Below, piece by piece: positions 1-10,666 of a stretch of 64,000 nt of DNA. Both the position numbers and the translations under genes were made by a program. Within the stretch, counting starts at the first letter, position 1. Each line of letters begins with the position of its first letter. The stretch comes from Macrocystis pyrifera (lineage: Eukaryota; Sar; Phaeophyceae; Laminariales; Laminariaceae): positions 6,952,633 to 7,016,632 of the forward strand of contig JASSKH010000014.1 of assembly GCA_031763025.1 (NCBI GenBank). Reading direction: 5' to 3'. Under the pieces are notes generated by a model. It was not told the DNA's origin, did no database searches, and worked only from the letters and a program-made list of their open reading frames with translations.

Positions 1-660
1 ATCGTTCTAGCCTGAAAGTACTTTACCCTATCGTCCGGTAAAAAAAACCTCGAGTGTTTCGCTATTACAGATAATTGGGTGTAGCAGCGCTTGCCCACTC
101 AGCACGATTTGTTGGTGTCCATTTTTCTCAAGTCTCGGCCACAAAAAGAGCCTTACTTTCCTACACTAAATCGTGAAGACGACCGAGAGCACTACGTAAA
201 GCTAGGCTCGAAAGGTATCAGTGTTGCCTTCCTCCCTGACGCGGGAGGCCGTTCTAGCCTGAAAACGATCCGCGTTTTTAAATCTATGGAATGAGGCATA
301 GTACTCCAAAAGCCAAAGGTCGTCTTCTATTAACAGCCTTGAAAAGATACGTGCTATTGTAAATGACACCATGCTTTCAATAAAGCAAGACGGTTTCTAG
401 CCTGATAACATCACCAGCGACACCACAGCTCAGCATGCTGCGCGTATATGCCCACGGGCCAAAAAAGCCTCCATACAATGTATCGGTCTGCGCGGTCGAA
501 CCACATCCGGTCTGCTACGCTTGAGGATGGGGACCACTTCCGCCCTGCACACCAAGAGGAACAAAAAGTCTCAGCAAAGAAAAAAAAAAACCGGCTAAAA
601 GTCGCCCCAGACTCGGTATTCAACCGCCTCCGCACGTACATCTCGAGTCGCCCTCACTGA
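1..660. other. non-coding flank with a thrice-repeated 11-mer
   Basis: The 11-mer TTCTAGCCTGA recurs near 5, 251 and 393, and two GTCGCCCTC-containing segments occur near 645-715, suggesting an old degenerate tandem repeat. A 67-codon open frame at 91-294 opens on TTG rather than ATG and resembles nothing I recognise. Confidence 0.4.
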
Positions 661-904
661 ACAAAAACTGCAAAACAAAATCCTTCAAAATGTTTCTCGT
701 GTCGCCCTCGACTAAAAGAAATCAAAGCGCGTCCACATACATTGAAACCCACGAATACATACATATCATATACCAAAATATATAAATATATAAATGTACA
801 CCACCAACACCAACACAACCCCCCTCGCTCGCCCTCCGAGCATGCGAATTGCCGCAAACACGCACACTTCGACATCTGCAGCAAGGGCATCTCCAAAGGT
901 TATG

Positions 905-1225
905 GTTAGTAGGCTCTGTACTCCCCGGTATTACCCACAGATACACTCGGCATGTACCCGGGTCTCGCCACCATAGTCAGGTCTCGGTACTTGGGTACCC
1001 CAGAATAGATACCCCACGAAGCATCCCCTAATGCACAGCTGGTACGTTCAGTAGGGGTATATATACCCGTCATGTACCCGGGTACTTACCCGGGCATCGC
1101 CAACATATACTACCCGGGTACTTGCCCAGGCATCGCCAACATATACTCGGCACGTACCCGGGTATATACCCGGGTATTGCCGGCGTAATCAGATTTGGGT
1201 ACCCGGGTAGCCCAGAGTATGTGTG
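905..1225. repeat. degenerate tandem repeat rich in TACCCGGGTA
   Basis: Units of roughly 45 bp repeat the palindrome TACCCGGGTA followed by CATCGCCAACATATACT. The clearest units are at about 1070-1180. Copies toward the left end (930-1010) are more diverged. Confidence 0.7.
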
Positions 1226-1229
1226 TAGC

Positions 1230-2687
1230 CTGCCAAGCACCCCTTTTGCACAGCTGCCATGAAAACACTACCGTACCATTATGGTATACTAATATATATA
1301 ATATTATATATATATATATATATCTGCCGTACTTACGCAATCATGTCGGGCCTGCAGCGTACAAAGGAGTCGAGGTATTTGTTCCCCAACGTCTCGTGAT
1401 GAAACGTCAAAGAACCCCCCCGCCCCCAAAAAAAAGAAATGACCCCCCTTAAGAACCGACCGTGAAAATAAGAAAATGGGAAAAACAAAAAAGGGATAGT
1501 GAGGAATTCGTCGATGCCAGCCGTTGCGGAAAACCAGCACCAACCTCGAAAGAGGGAGGGTAGGGGGGAGACAAAAAACAAAAAACGCAACTACCCGGCA
1601 ACTACAAAAAAAAACGTGTTTTTATTGAAAACGAGGGGGGAACCAGAACCAGCCAGAGCCAACAACCAGAACAAAAAACAAAACCCAGACACGCACACGC
1701 AGTCAAGGCCGTACTATTATCCACGTGAGACAACTTAAAACAGCAAGACGGGAACGGGATAAAAAACAAGCACCACGAGGGGGGAGAAAATCATGACTAA
1801 AACCGGCCAACAAAAAAAAAAACAAAAAACAAACGACTTTATCACCAAACGCAGCAACGGGCGGCACCTTAAAAGACTGGAACGACGCGCCGATCACAAA
1901 AAGTCCGGGAGAGAAAAATGAAAACAGGGCACCGTCCAAAAAGCAAAATCTCAACAACGACAAAAAAAAATGCCCCCAAGACTTCACGCGCCGAAAGAAA
2001 AGAAAAGAAAAAAGCCGAGCTGAATAAAGCGCAGACACCGCACCCGGCGAATGCGCTCCAACACACGGGAGGGGGAGGGGTAGCGGCCGTTTAACCGTCG
2101 CGGCGTTCTACACTCTCTACCCCACACTTCCCTGCCCAACAGCAGGTTTACACAATCAGCAACAGGCGGACTTGCAGTGCGCTACTCTCCGCCCAACAGT
2201 AGACGCCCACGGGTCACGAGAATGGGCTCGGCAATACCACCCTCCGTCCAACGGTACACGACCATGTTCCACAGGAGCGGGGTTGGTGAGGTCCCAGCCG
2301 GGCGACGCACCTCCCTCGACTCTCTACCTCTGCCGCCGTTCGACCGAAGCGCCGTTTGCTTGAAAACCACCACCACCATCACCACCACCACCACCACCAC
2401 CACCACCACCAAATCATCACACGCCATACACAAATAAATAACTAGTAAAGCAGAGAGGGGGCATCAACAAGAAGAAGGGGGGGGGGGGGGGGGCATTGGC
2501 ATCAACATCAACCGGTAACTAGAAAATAAAAAACTGCGCAAATAAAACCGTGAACATAAAAACCGTAGAAGTGAAAACAGAGCCGAGAAAATAAAAACAG
2601 TGCGTAGTGCAAATGAAAACCGGTACGATGCATGAACGACGAAGATAGCCTCCATCCCGCCATGCACACCCATCTTGATCCCCCCCC

Positions 2688-2721
<34 letters not shown>

Positions 2722-3620
2722 CCCTAGCATCGCCTGTCTTGTGTACTACAACACCGACCCCAGCTTTTTCCCCCCCACCTTCAAAACAGCCCCCACTCGA
2801 GAGGACTATTTTTTGCCTCTGTCAACAACTCGTCTTCGAACCGAACGAAGCCAATGTTGCACGGGGACAGGATATTCCCATCCCCCCGCGCCTAATACGT
2901 CTACGCCTACCCGAATTGTCAACTCCTTCCATCCCCCGCGCCATCCCACCCACCCCCAAAACATGCCGACCCAGCATGCACGTGGAAACCCTTCTTTCTC
3001 TTACCCTCTCTCACCCCCCCCCCTCCCCCTCCCCTCCATCCATGCCCGAGCCACCCAATCCACCCACATAGACAAGCCGGCCGCATGAACGTGGAGACCC
3101 TTCTCTGTCTTCTCCCCCTCTTCTGCCAATGGTTTCCCTCCCTCTCTTCCAACTTGAACTTCTCTCTTTTTCCTCGCTTTCCTTCCTTTTCATCTCCCTC
3201 TCTCTCTCTCTCTCCCCCCCTCCCCCCCCCTCCCTCTGTGGCGCTGGGGTGCAGGCGCGCCGTGTCCCCACGCCGTCCCCAGAGGCGACGGCTCCTCACT
3301 ACCTTCGGCCGTCGTCGAGGCCTCCGCGATCACCGCGGGCCCCGCAAACTAGATCAGGCGCAGGGCTCGCCGCACGAGGCGCGCACGACAGATCACCCGC
3401 TCACACCACCAATCGCCCAAACACCCAACCACCCATGCACCGAAGCAACCAACCAACCCAGCAAATAGCCAACCAATCGACCGACGGACCGACCAACGGA
3501 TCAACCAACGTACTAACCAGCCAGCCAGTCAGTCGATCGACCCGCCAGTCACGCAACGAATGTCTACATCGACACCGAAACGACAAAAAAAACGGCTCTC
3601 GCTTCCTTCACTTTTTTTAT
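1230..3620. other. gene-free low-complexity stretch
   Basis: No supported gene. It contains an AT microsatellite (1290-1322), purine-rich A/G stretches (1420-2010), a CAC/ACC triplet run (2367-2411), a C run at 2689-2720 (32 nt), CT-rich DNA (3110-3240) and a CCAACCAA-type tetramer region (3400-3560). The open frames here follow the low-complexity composition and are not credible genes. Confidence 0.6.
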
Positions 3621-3629
3621 TCAAGCACG

Positions 3630-4425
3630 AAATTGAGCGACACAACTATCGCCAGCGCCAGCTTCAAGGCCAGTGTCGACGTCAAGGTCAAGGTCATCGT
3701 CACGGTCATCGTCGAGGTCAATGTCACGGTCAATGTCAAGGGCACCGCCGCTTAACACCGACATTAACGCATGTCAACGTCAAGGGCGAGGTCAAAGTTC
3801 ACGGCAACGCCAACGTCAACACAAAACGCTGGTCGACGTCAGGGTCAACGTCAAAGGAAGCGTCAACACCATTGTTGACGCACGTCGACGCCAAGCTGAA
3901 GGCCAACGCCAAGTGAAGCGCCAACGCTAACGTCAACAAAGACGCAGGTCAACGTCAAGAGTAACATTAACATTAACGCCAACATTCACGCCGGTCAACG
4001 TCACAGGTCAAGGGCAACGTCAACAATAACGCAGGTCAACGTACTAGTTCAATGCCAAGGGAAACGGCGACGTTACAGCCAGCAATGGCGCAGGTCGACC
4101 TCGAGTCAAGGGCGGCGTCAACACCAAGATTAACGTCAAGGTCATCGAAAGCTATCGTCAAGGTTAAGGTCAAGGGAAACGTCAACTTCAACGTCAAGGT
4201 TAACGTCAAGATCAACGAAGGTCCAGGTCAACGTCAACGTCACCGTCAAGGTCGACACCAAGGTCAAAGCCAAGAGCAACGTCAAGGTCATCGCCAAGGT
4301 CAACGCTACCGCTGCCGCCGTCACATCCGTCACCACCACCGTCAAGGCCGTCATCACTACCGTCACGGCCGTCACCACCAGCGCCACGGCCGTCACCCCC
4401 ACCCCCACCAGACGCCCCCCCCCCA
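3630..4425. repeat. degenerate 6-bp tandem array (GTCAAC/GTCAAG type)
   Basis: About 800 bp of hexamers such as GTCAAC, GTCAAG, GTCACC and GTCATC in head-to-tail register. Any frame reads as a dipeptide repeat, which explains the long open frames on both strands. The array lies just 3' of the LRR gene. It has the same design as the Asn-alternating dipeptide repeat inside that gene's first known exon (about 9945-10155), though with a different hexamer. Confidence 0.85.
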
Positions 4426-4426
4426 C

Positions 4427-4650
4427 ATCCCAAGCCTCGTCCTCGAAGCCAAACACGTCCATGCCGCCCCCGAACCCTTCCTCCGACCCGCCCATCTCCA
4501 GCAGCTCGTCCTCGTCGTCCCAGCTGGACCCTGCGCCGCCCACTTCCACCACCGCAGGCGCGCGCGGAAGATCTGGATCATCGTCAAAGTCGTCCTCTTC
4601 GTCAGAGCCGTCCTCGTCGTCCTCGTCAAGGACGTACTCCTCTTCATCGC
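4427..4650 (-). other. acidic open frame downstream of the LRR gene
   Basis: On the minus strand this stretch reads as a strongly acidic, Asp/Glu-rich segment of about 74 residues, in a different frame from the LRR exon that stops at 4666. An acidic tail could be joined by splicing, since an AG lies at 4651-4650, but I found no donor of matching phase. It is equally possible that the acidic reading is a by-product of GAC/GAG-rich hexamer DNA continuing from the adjacent array. Confidence 0.2.
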
Positions 4651-4665
4651 TACGCCCGGGGAACA

Positions 4666-5143
4666 TCACACAGACGCGGGAGAACCGTGTCGCGTGAGGC
4701 AGCACATGGACCACGCAACACGCAGGGAGAGCGAAGACTCCCTCGGCGCCCCGACCCCCCCCCCGCCACCTCCACCACCCCCATCCCCGCCCGACGACGC
4801 CACCAAGAGGCGGGTGGAAGGCACGGTGAGGTGCCTCAGCCCAGCGGGCCAGACGCAACCCACCAAGCTCTTATCGAAGCCGCATCCAAGCACCACCGTC
4901 TCAAGCCGCGCCGGCCAGCGCACGCGGTCAAGAGGCTGCCGGAAACGGTTCCCGAAGCGGACCGCCTTCAGCTCGGGGGGCCACTCCACCGCGCTGACGC
5001 ACTGGTCGAAGTCTCCGAGGAGCGAGAGGTACCTGAGGCTCCGCGGCCAGGCTACGTGCTCCACCCTCTGCTGGAGTTCCCCCAGAAATTCTAGCGTCTC
5101 CAGCCGGGGTGGCCACCGAATGTTGGAAATCTCCCGGTTGAAT
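4666..5143 (-). CDS. FNIP-like LRR protein, last recognised exon
   Basis: The acceptor AG is at 5145-5144, after CGCTT. The first exon base completes a Gly codon with the two bases left by the exon ending at 7001, so the repeat period continues without a break (LGRG then FNREIS). The exon encodes about 158 residues and ends in TGA at 4668-4666. It carries five to six repeats of about 22-23 residues on the pattern F-[ND]-x-x-[VL]-x-x-V-x-W-P-x-x-L-x-x-L. A short Gly-rich run and a non-repeat C-terminus follow. In Dictyostelium FNIP proteins such repeats form solenoids for protein contacts; no enzymatic motif is seen here. The C-terminal 60 residues pass through a G-run and are less certain. 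Confidence 0.78.
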
Positions 5144-5492
5144 CTAAGCGAGCGCGAATCGTACGGCGAGCGGGTGCGTTTGTCAGGGTTATGGTCTCAG
5201 GGGTGAAGGGGAGGAGGGGTCGGGACGAATAGGGTCACGGGTGGGTAATCAAGTCGTTTGGTTGTGTTTTTGTTTTCGTTTTTTTTTTTCTTCATTCCCC
5301 GGCGGATTGGAAAAAAAAAGAAGCTCCAGCTCACCACACTTCCACGTTCAAATGAGGCTTTATAGGAGGGAGGGGAGGGGAGGGGGGCGCAGAACGATAG
5401 GGTGACGGGTGGAAAATCGAGTCGTTTGGTTGATGCTTTCTCCTTCTTCTCGTTCTTTTTTACCCTCCCGCGGATCGTTAAAGATAAGCTCT

Positions 5493-5608
5493 TCACGTCT
5501 CGAGCCGTATCGGCCACCGAACGTCGAGGATCTCCCGGTTAAATCTGAGCGCACGCGAATCGTACGGCCCACGGGTGCGATTATCAGGGTAATGGTCGTA
5601 GGGGGGTA
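5493..5608 (-). pseudogene. duplicated acceptor and truncated LRR exon copy
   Basis: This near-copy of the start of the exon at 5143 keeps an acceptor-like AG at 5546-5545 and the same phase. It then reads FNREI-L-D-V-R-W-P-I-R-L-E-T and stops at TGA 5495-5493. If spliced to the 7001 donor it would truncate the LRR protein after half a repeat. It is a decoy exon, alternative exon or inert duplicate; only transcripts would tell. Confidence 0.65.
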
Positions 5609-5725
5609 CTCATTATCATGCATGGCCGTAGTTGTATGACCATAGTAGACCCTCGCATCCCTACAATGCCGGGACGGAGCACGTTGGGTTTTCACCGACC
5701 AGGCAGAAATTGCTTCGTAGGGGGG
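5596..5725 (-). mobile_element. SINE-C fragment (C-tract-ended)
   Basis: Starts at a G run and reads TACTCATTATCATGCATGG, then the conserved CCCTCGCATCCCTACAATG and the GGTTTTCACCGACCAGGCAG block. It lies in the LRR gene's second recognised intron. Confidence 0.75.
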
Positions 5726-5766
5726 GGGGGGGGGGGGGGGTCGATGAGGCTGTGAATAGGAGAGGA

Positions 5767-5842
5767 GGGGGGGGGGGGGTGTACTCCATAGGAGAGGTGT
5801 ACTCGATCTTATGCATGGCCGCAGACGTAAGACCATAGACCG
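5767..5842 (-). mobile_element. SINE-C 3'-end fragment
   Basis: G run followed by TGTACTCCATAGGAGAGG and the ATGCATGGCCG core. Only the last ~75 bp of the family are present. Confidence 0.6.
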
Positions 5843-6264
5843 GGGGGCAGAGCGATAGGGTGACGGGCTGGCAATCGAGTCGTTTGATTGATGCTGTAAA
5901 CGCCCTTCAGCGCCAATTCCACGAAAAAAAAAACGGGTGCCCGACGAAAAAAATAAACCACTCGCACACCTTCCCAGTGTCGAAACGAAAAACAAAGCAG
6001 TGAGTTGGAATTTATCGACGAAATTACGAAAATCGAGTTTTTTTAATCAAATATTTGCAATATGTTTGGTTTTAGTATACCCCCGTGTCTGGGTCTCGAA
6101 AATGGGTAGTGGGGTGTAGGGGACTTTTTCTCTTGGTGGACCCTGGACGCTCGCCAAAGGATGAACGATGCGTCCTCTCACTGAAAAGGCACGTAACCGT
6201 CACAAATAGCGGGGAAAATCAACGCAACAAAAACGACAGGAGAGCAACAGCAGCATCGACTACT

Positions 6265-6372
6265 GCGGGGGGGGCATAGTAAACAGGACCTACGGTGCAC
6301 ACAAAAAACCTATACGTTTCCCTATTTTTACTGCCAATATTTGGTCCTATTTACTACGGCCCCCCGTAATAA
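6265..6372 (-). mobile_element. M1 palindromic MITE-like element
   Basis: Reverse-oriented copy (GGACCTACGGTGCACAC ... TTTGGTCCTATTTAC) between G-rich and CCCCCCGTAAT ends. It lies in an LRR intron. Confidence 0.85.
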
Positions 6373-6538
6373 TCAAAACACACCAATAACATCGCCACCA
6401 CAAGCAACACGAACACCGTTGGCCACAACAAAGGCATCCAACTTCCCCTTCTTCGCAACCTGGCAAAGTGATGATCGCCGAGAACCGAACCCACGCATAC
6501 CATAGACATGTTGAACAGAAGGGGCGACCAACACTCTA

Positions 6539-6650
6539 TTACGGGGGGCCACAGTAAATAGGACCAAATAATGTTAGTAAAAAGGGGGAAGTATATATAT
6601 TTTTGTGTGTACCGTCGGTCCTATTTACTATGGTCCTCCGGCACAAGCAC
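6539..6650 (+). mobile_element. M1 palindromic MITE-like element
   Basis: Forward copy with ends TTACGGGGGGCCACAG and CTATGGTCCTCCGG; the right end is diverged. It lies in an LRR intron. Confidence 0.85.
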
Positions 6651-6689
6651 CACCCCAACCACCACCACCATCACACTCCCGCCCCCCAC

Positions 6690-6950
6690 TTAATTGACTC
6701 TGTCATCCGTACGCAAGAAAGTCCGCCTCACAAGCGATTCTTCGTAGGATGTAGCTTCACCCTTCATGCGACTCGCCGAACACCCCACGTTTCGCTTCAT
6801 TGCGCTCGCAGCAAGCAATGCCTGCCCGGTCGGTGAAAACCCTGCATGCTCCGTCGCGGCGCTGTAGGGGCGCGAGGGTCTTAAGGTCATACGACTGCGG
6901 CCATGCATGATACCGAGTACCCACCCCACCCCCCCCCCCCCTCCTCCCCC
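6690..6950 (+). mobile_element. SINE-C 3' half with C-rich tail
   Basis: Begins in the GACTCTGTCATCCGTACGC region and ends CATGATACCGAGTACCC followed by a C-rich tract. It lies in an LRR intron. Confidence 0.8.
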
Positions 6951-7000
6951 GCCCTACCACCATCAGTGGCTACCCCTACACAACAGGCGCGTACACTCAC

Positions 7001-7188
7001 CCTCGGCCAAGCCGTAGCTCCCTGAGGTTCTTCGGCCAGACGACAGCAGAAACGGCGAAGTTGAACCTCCCGCCAAAGTCTAGGTAGCGCAGAGAGGCCG
7101 GGAGGTCGATACCCGACACAGGCTGGTTGAAGTCGTTCCCGAAAGTCAGCAAACGCAGGGACGGAGGCCAGCGGACCCTGCTGACGGG
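7001..7188 (-). CDS. FNIP-like LRR protein, middle exon
   Basis: A 188-nt exon between a consensus acceptor (CCCCCCAG at 7196-7189) and a consensus donor (GTGAGT at 7000-6995). It encodes 62 codons plus two bases, with three repeats: PVSRVRWPPSLRLLTFG, FNQPVSGIDLPASLRYLDFG and FNFAVSAVVWPKNLRELRLG. It joins in phase 0 to the exon ending FNQ at 9484 and in phase 2 to the exon at 5143. Both junctions restore the repeat register exactly, which is the strongest evidence for the gene model. The flanking introns are about 2.3 kb and 1.86 kb. Confidence 0.85.
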
Positions 7189-7249
7189 CTGGGGGGAGGT
7201 GGGGGTTGGGGGGTGAGAGGAGTGTCATGCATGGCCGTAGGGGAGAGAG

Positions 7250-7370
7250 GGGGGGGGGGGGGGGGGTAGAGACCGGTAGGGGGAGAAAAATAGGAAGAAG
7301 GGAGGGAGGGAAAGGTGGTCGGAGGGAGGGAGGGAGGGAGGGAGGGAGGGATGGGGGGGGGGGGGGGGGA
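7250..7370. repeat. G-rich and GGGA microsatellite
   Basis: G runs and a GGGA/GGAG tetramer stretch immediately upstream of the acceptor at 7190. On the gene's strand this reads as a long C/T-rich tract and may serve as an extended polypyrimidine tract. Confidence 0.7.
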
Positions 7371-7610
7371 AGGGCACTAACCGCTTGGAACGGCAAGAGG
7401 ACAATTCGACTAATGCAGTAGTGAAAAGGGGTAAAAGGTGAGACAAACCAATTGTGTCCAGCGTACACACGACGACGCGCGTTTTACGCCCAGCACTTTT
7501 TTTCCCTTCTGTCTGGCTTGACGGGGCACCTTTCGTCAAACCGCAGAATTAACTCAATACCGCCGGAATTGTATTCGTACCTCAACGCCACTTTTCGATA
7601 CATACGAACT

Positions 7611-7717
7611 ATTCCGGGGGACCACATAGCAAATAGGACCTACCGTACACACAAAAAACTATACATTCACCTATTTTTACCAAACATTATTTGGTCCTAT
7701 TTACTATGGTCCACCGG
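7611..7717 (-). mobile_element. M1 palindromic MITE-like element
   Basis: Reverse copy, CCGGGGGACCACATAGC to CTATGGTCCACCGG. Both ends carry CCGG-type changes that keep the palindrome paired. It lies in an LRR intron. Confidence 0.8.
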
Positions 7718-7799
7718 CAAAATAGGACATGGCATTGTTGCACTTGGCAATTTTTTTCTCCAACGCCTACCCTACGGGAGTTGGGTGGGGTGCAGAAGC

Positions 7800-7898
7800 C
7801 CTTAACCATTTTAGTACCGCAGTCCTGTTTTGGGGACAAATCACTTGGAATTAGAATGGTTTGTCCCCAAATCGGGACTGCGGTACTAAAGCCCTTAA
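7800..7898. mobile_element. M2 fold-back element
   Basis: Near-perfect palindrome with arms TTTAGTACCGCAGTCC and CGGGACTGCGGTACTAAA around a TTGGAATT-type centre. It lies in an LRR intron. Confidence 0.85.
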
Positions 7899-8159
7899 GT
7901 GAGAATTCCAAGGGTGCACGAAAAAAAAAAAAAAAAAAGAAAAGGGAGAAACACCCGCCATGATGTGGGAATTGAAAACGAACCATTGTTATTAATAGCG
8001 GGTAGTGTACCCCCCCCCCCCCCCCCCCCTGTCTGGACTCAAAGCAAAAGCGGGGTGTCATTTTTTGTTCATTCCGTCCACCAATTATAATAAAATAAAA
8101 TTAAAAAAACATTTTTTTTCAACCTGATCTTATTTAGCACACACCCCCCCCGTGTGTCC

Positions 8160-8845
8160 TAATATATATATATTATATATATGGGTTGGGTTGGTGTCGG
8201 TTGGCAACGACACTGTAAAACATGCCGCTCACTACGTGAGCTAGACATCCAGGGTACCGTTTTTTTTTTTTTTTTTTTCGGCGGTCGCCCACAGCTGGTC
8301 GTCTAGTTAGATCATTTGTGCGAAGTAAAGAACCTTTACTCTGCACAAGGGAATTGATCGTATCACGTAGTGTTCAAGGTACGGCACCCAAGAGGCAGTT
8401 ACATAGTACTCCCATTGCTGTCTCTGGAAGTGGCCACACCGGAAATTAAACTAACTCATTGAAGCTGTCATCCATATGCAAGTCCGCCTCACAAGCGGTT
8501 CTTAGTAGGATGCAGCTCACCCTTCATGCGACTCGCCGGACACCTCACGGCGCTTCGCGCTTGGTGCAAGCAATGTCTGCCTGGTCGGTGAAAACCCGAC
8601 ATGCTCCGTCCCGGCATTGTAGGGATGCGAGGGTCTATGGTCATACGACTACGGCCATGCTGGTGGAGTGTCACATTAAGTCTGTGTTCTACAGATGGAC
8701 AAGAACCGGTACACAAATGAGAAAGTGTGTTGGGCGTAAGCTTTTTTTACCCAGGTCTCCAAGGAGGATCAAAAAAAAAGAAAAAAAACTACGGCCATGC
8801 ATGAGATCGAGTACATCTCTCCTATCGAGTACACCCCCCCCCCGT
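8160..8845 (+). mobile_element. SINE-C, longest copy
   Basis: Begins after an AT-rich stretch with GGGTTGGGTTGGTGTCGG and contains a T run at 8261-8279. It continues through AGTCCGCCTCACAAGCGG and GGTCGGTGAAAACCCGAC, and ends GAGTACATCTCTCCTATCG and a C run. There is no open frame of note. It sits in the first recognised LRR intron; roughly 50-60 bp near 8715-8795 look like an insertion. Confidence 0.8.
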
Positions 8846-9252
8846 GTGTCCGGGACTAAAATGACAAAAGTGGGGTGTCACTTTTCTTCTTTCGTGTACC
8901 AAAGAACTAAAACATATATTTTTTCAGTTTATTTTATTTTATTTGGTTTTACTTACTGTAGTATACCCCCGCCCGCCCCCGCTGTCTGGGACAAAAAAAA
9001 ACATATTTCCTCTTGCTCATCTCTATCGTATTGATAGCATGCATCACATGCGCGATCCATGTATGTACTACATTGTGCCGGCACGAGGCACGAAGCAGCT
9101 CGCGGAGTCGGGTACGTGGTGATCCACGCGTAAACTCGAACGCGCGGCTGGCGTGATGACAACGTGAAATGACATGAAAATAAATGCCGCCTTTTTGCAA
9201 TACGACAAAAGCCCCAACACCTACACACACCACGCAGGGCGGCTCCGAAAAA

Positions 9253-9385
9253 CGAAAAAAAAAAAAAAAAAAAAAAAAACGGCAAAACAACCATGGCAAA
9301 AAAAACAAGAACGCCATAACAACAAGACAAAAAAAAATAACAACCAAACACTTAAAAAAACAAGAAAACAAAAAAAAAAACTACT
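9253..9385. other. A-rich low-complexity tract
   Basis: An A run of about 25 nt (near 9255-9279) and further A-rich DNA just inside the LRR intron, 100-230 bp from the donor at 9483. On the gene's strand it is T-rich. Confidence 0.7.
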
Positions 9386-9483
9386 GGGATTTTTTTTTTA
9401 TAAAAACACGGAAACAACAACACAACGAGCAAACAAAACAACGACGGTGTTGCCACTCCGGCTGCAGCATAGTTACGCCGCAC

Positions 9484-10444
9484 CTGATTAAACGTGACCC
9501 CGAACGACAGCGTCAACAAGCCGCCCGGCAGGATCATCCCCTCCACCGCCCTGTTGAATCCCGGCCCAAACGCCAGATGCTTCATGGAAGACGGCCACGA
9601 CGCGGAGGTCACATCGTCGTTGGCGTCCACCCTGACCTTCGTGATCGAGCGGGGCCGCTCCAGCCTCGACTTTACCACAGGCCTCAGCATCGCCATGCTT
9701 GAGCCCGGGCGGAGATGGTCCATGAGCACCTTCGGTGTGCTCTCGGAGACATGCAGGGACCAGGGGATCCCCGTCCTGCAGGCGTTGCAGAGGTTCAAGC
9801 TGACCTCGGTGAGCTGCGCGGCTCGCGCGAATCCGGACACCGCCGCGAGCGTGAGCGCTTTCAAGCGCATGTCGCGCACCACGGCTGCCGCCACTGCGGC
9901 CGCTGTCGCCGTGTCGGCCTTCGCGTTGCCAGCTCTAGCGTTGGCGTCGACGCTGCCGTTGCTGTTGCTGTTACCGTTAGCGTTGCCGTTACCGTTGGAG
10001 TTACCGTCAGCGTTGCCGTTACCGTTGGGGTTACCGTTGGCGCCACAGTTAGGGCTGGCCTTAGCGTTGGCGTCGACATTACCGTTGGTGTTACCGTTAC
10101 TGTTGGCATTGACGTTGGTGTTACCGTTGGCGCCACCGAGGGGGCTGGCGTATACGTTAGAGTACGCCTTGCGGTCAGCGCTCGCATCAGCGCAAGCCCT
10201 TCCGCTGGCACCAACCTTGGCAACAACGTTAGCACCAGCGCCAGCCCCACCGTTGGCGCCGGCGGCGGAAATCTCCGCCCCCCTCAAAACCGACGCCTCC
10301 TTCCAGCGAGGGCTCGGGATCGAGGCATGCGATACTAGCCCGCCCTCTTCTGACAGGGTGGACGAGATGGTGGAGGCGGTGGTGTAAGAGGGGACGCTGG
10401 ATTCTTGGCGCGGTTGGGAAGAGAGGACAGAGTCGTCGTCGTTT
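9484..10444 (-). CDS. FNIP-like LRR protein, first recognised exon
   Basis: This exon encodes 320 codons and ends in phase 0 at CAG|GTGCGG (donor 9483-9482). Its 5' edge is an acceptor-like TTTTTCTGTTGCGCGCGCAG ending at 10445. The frame has no ATG between there and an in-frame TAA at 10482-10480, so the start codon must lie in an upstream exon I could not place. The N-terminal part is Ser/Thr-rich. An Asn-alternating dipeptide tract (about 9945-10155) is encoded by a hexamer repeat (GGTAAC type). A region with LKALTLAAVSGFARAAQLTEVSL, split here by no known motif, then leads into two repeats ending VTFNQ, continued in the exon at 7188. Combined with the other exons the protein has at least 541 residues. 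No signal peptide or membrane span can be judged. Confidence 0.78.
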
Positions 10445-10634
10445 CTGCGCGCGCAACAGAAAAACCATGGCACCGAGGGTTAGTAAGGTGGGAGGGGGGG
10501 GGCGTACGAGTGCATGGCGTTAAACGTCTGATAAGTGACATGGACTGTTGTGTAAGAGTCTACCAGGGCTGGTCACGGGCCAGGTCAAACATCACGGGTC
10601 GCGTCGGGTCAAGGTCGTCTGATTATTATGGTAG

Positions 10635-10635
<1 letters not shown>

Positions 10636-10666
<31 letters not shown>

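Larger units (their letters stand above)
5208..5895 (-). repeat. local duplications upstream of the last LRR exon
   Basis: Inside the intron, a block containing AGTCGTTTGGTTGATGCT and a flanking TAGGGTGACGGGTGG occurs three times (about 5226-5270, 5396-5440 and 5855-5897). A second block at 5500-5608 copies the exon's 5' end plus its adjacent intron (5100-5210). The copies are diverged, so these are old tandem duplications rather than assembly repeats. Confidence 0.7.

Noticed and set aside
4052-5206. 384-codon plus-strand open frame
   Set aside because: It runs through the hexamer array and then antisense over the LRR exon; periodicity keeps it open and no protein family is visible.
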